Under the pieces are notes generated by a model that was given only the letters and a program-made list of their open reading frames with translations, was not told the origin of the DNA and did not search any database. Position numbers and translations under genes: made by a program. This document shows positions 63,361 through 64,000 of a DNA stretch of 64,000 nt, piece after piece. The stretch lies in NCBI RefSeq assembly GCF_037094465.1, contig NZ_CP146609.1:2661501-2725500 (forward strand), in the 5' to 3' direction. This DNA comes from Pseudodesulfovibrio sp. 5S69 (GTDB lineage Bacteria > Desulfobacterota > Desulfovibrionia > Desulfovibrionales > Desulfovibrionaceae). Within the stretch, counting starts at the first letter, position 1. Every line of letters begins with the position of its first letter.

Positions 63361-63843
63361 CCCCGACCGCCCACTCCCCGAACCGCCCCTCCCTCTCCCG
63401 CCCCTGCCAACCTCGGAAGACATCCATTTCCCGCCCATTGCGGCCCCTCTTTTCATTCCCTCGCACCGACACCGGGCTGCCTCGCCGCAGCATCGCCAAA
63501 ACCGCCGCGCGCCCCCCTTGCCACCCCGGCTTCGGTTCTTTCCCTCATTTTTATGCTATCCGCACTCTACAGCAATTTGACACCGACAAAAAATCCCATG
63601 ATTTTGACGTGTTGAAAATAACTAATCAGATTTATAAATATCTATTATTTATAATATCTATATTAATCCAACACCGATCATCCCAACTGTTTGACACCAA
63701 ATATCGCCTCAAAACAGGGCCTTGCTCAAATGAACATAATGAAATCATAAGTTTTTTTATGGTAATTACAAAATTGCTCAACACACTCTTCTGTCTAATG
63801 CCCGTGCGGTGAGCGGTACGGCAAAACTCAAGGAGGCATCCTC
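63361..63843. other. Intergenic region before the formate dehydrogenase gene
   Basis: 483 bases. First half GC-rich and C-tract-like, second half (about 63590-63800) strongly AT-rich, as expected of a regulated promoter; no individual element is clear enough to call. No credible gene. Confidence 0.5.
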
Positions 63844-64000
63844 ATGAAATTGGATCGCCGAAACTTTCTCAAGCTCGCAGGAACAGGAGCTGCGTGCATG
63901 ACGCTGGGGCAGCTGGGTTTCAACCTCGCTCCCGTGAAGGCGTACGCCGCGCAACTCAAGATCACCGGCGCCAAGGAAATCCTGACCGTCTGTCCCTTCT
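63844..64000 (+). CDS. fdnG: Formate dehydrogenase alpha subunit, Tat-exported (N-terminus only)
   Basis: 52 residues before the window edge, ATG preceded by CAAGGAGGC. Twin-arginine signal DRRNFLKLAGTGAACMTLG, hydrophobic stretch, cut at ...KAYAAQ, then KEILTVCPF, the start of the [4Fe-4S] motif TVCPFC of periplasmic molybdenum/tungsten formate dehydrogenases. Other Mo-bis-MGD oxidoreductases are possible until the rest is seen; selenocysteine cannot be judged here. Confidence 0.7.
   Translation, partial: MKLDRRNFLKLAGTGAACMTLGQLGFNLAPVKAYAAQLKITGAKEILTVCPF

Noticed and set aside
63302..63812. Open frames after tRNA-Asn
   Set aside because: They begin inside the tRNA and terminator and have no RBS; treated as non-coding.

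Overview
The window is a GC-rich chromosomal segment whose gene content and gene order fit a sulfate-reducing Desulfovibrionaceae bacterium (Desulfovibrio/Pseudodesulfovibrio type). Pointers are the ferritin next to a two-gene 2-oxoacid:ferredoxin oxidoreductase, the aminotransferase / homoserine dehydrogenase / apgM trio, a full Tol-Pal system, a lysS-lolCE-lolD-bamA-skp-lpxD-fabZ-lpxA-lpxI envelope operon, and a Tat-exported formate dehydrogenase at the right edge. It is a Gram-negative, since it makes lipid A, BamA and Lol. No rRNA operon, CRISPR array, intact prophage or IS element was seen.

Layout. 1-9.6 kb (minus): ettA (cut by the edge), korBA, Fur-box ferritin, recD2, recR, ybaB, dnaX. 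9.7-16.2 kb: ilvE (minus) diverges from alaC-hom-apgM-thioesterase (plus), then an amidohydrolase and a small lipoprotein. 16.2-24.2 kb (minus): a DsrE-like protein with its MarR regulator, a polar amino acid ABC pair, then a BMP-type nucleoside ABC transporter with xanthine phosphoribosyltransferase, which together form a purine uptake/salvage block. 24.3-29.1 kb (minus): FAD disulfide oxidoreductase, TVP38 protein, glucokinase, MotA/MotB. 29.3-35.4 kb is the accessory stretch: maf followed by two relic copies of its own 3' end enclosing low-GC genes (GFA protein, a decayed ORF), then DinB, three GNAT acetyltransferases, a methyltransferase and pgpA.

35.8-45.6 kb (minus) is one long co-directional run: cutA, a PfkB kinase / APH-like kinase / APS-kinase-like trio, miaB, bifunctional nuclease, PHP phosphoesterase, tolQ-tolR-tolA-tolB-pal. 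45.7-47.5 kb (plus) holds nth-tgt. 47.5-63.0 kb (minus) is envelope biogenesis, from YihY and AsmA through DUF89 and the Lpx/Bam/Lol genes to lysS. 63.2-64 kb (plus) has tRNA-Asn and the start of a formate dehydrogenase catalytic subunit.

The most interesting signals are: (i) the triple maf 3' end, which looks like repeated gene-end-directed integration; (ii) a matching 22-bp operator in front of both marR and the dsrE-like gene, with a promoter geometry that predicts a leaderless marR mRNA; (iii) the three adjacent small-molecule kinases with no known joint pathway; (iv) a BamA carrying an additional N-terminal domain; and (v) a stem-loop leader ahead of the purine transporter. All functional names come from reading motifs and gene context by eye; no database search was run.
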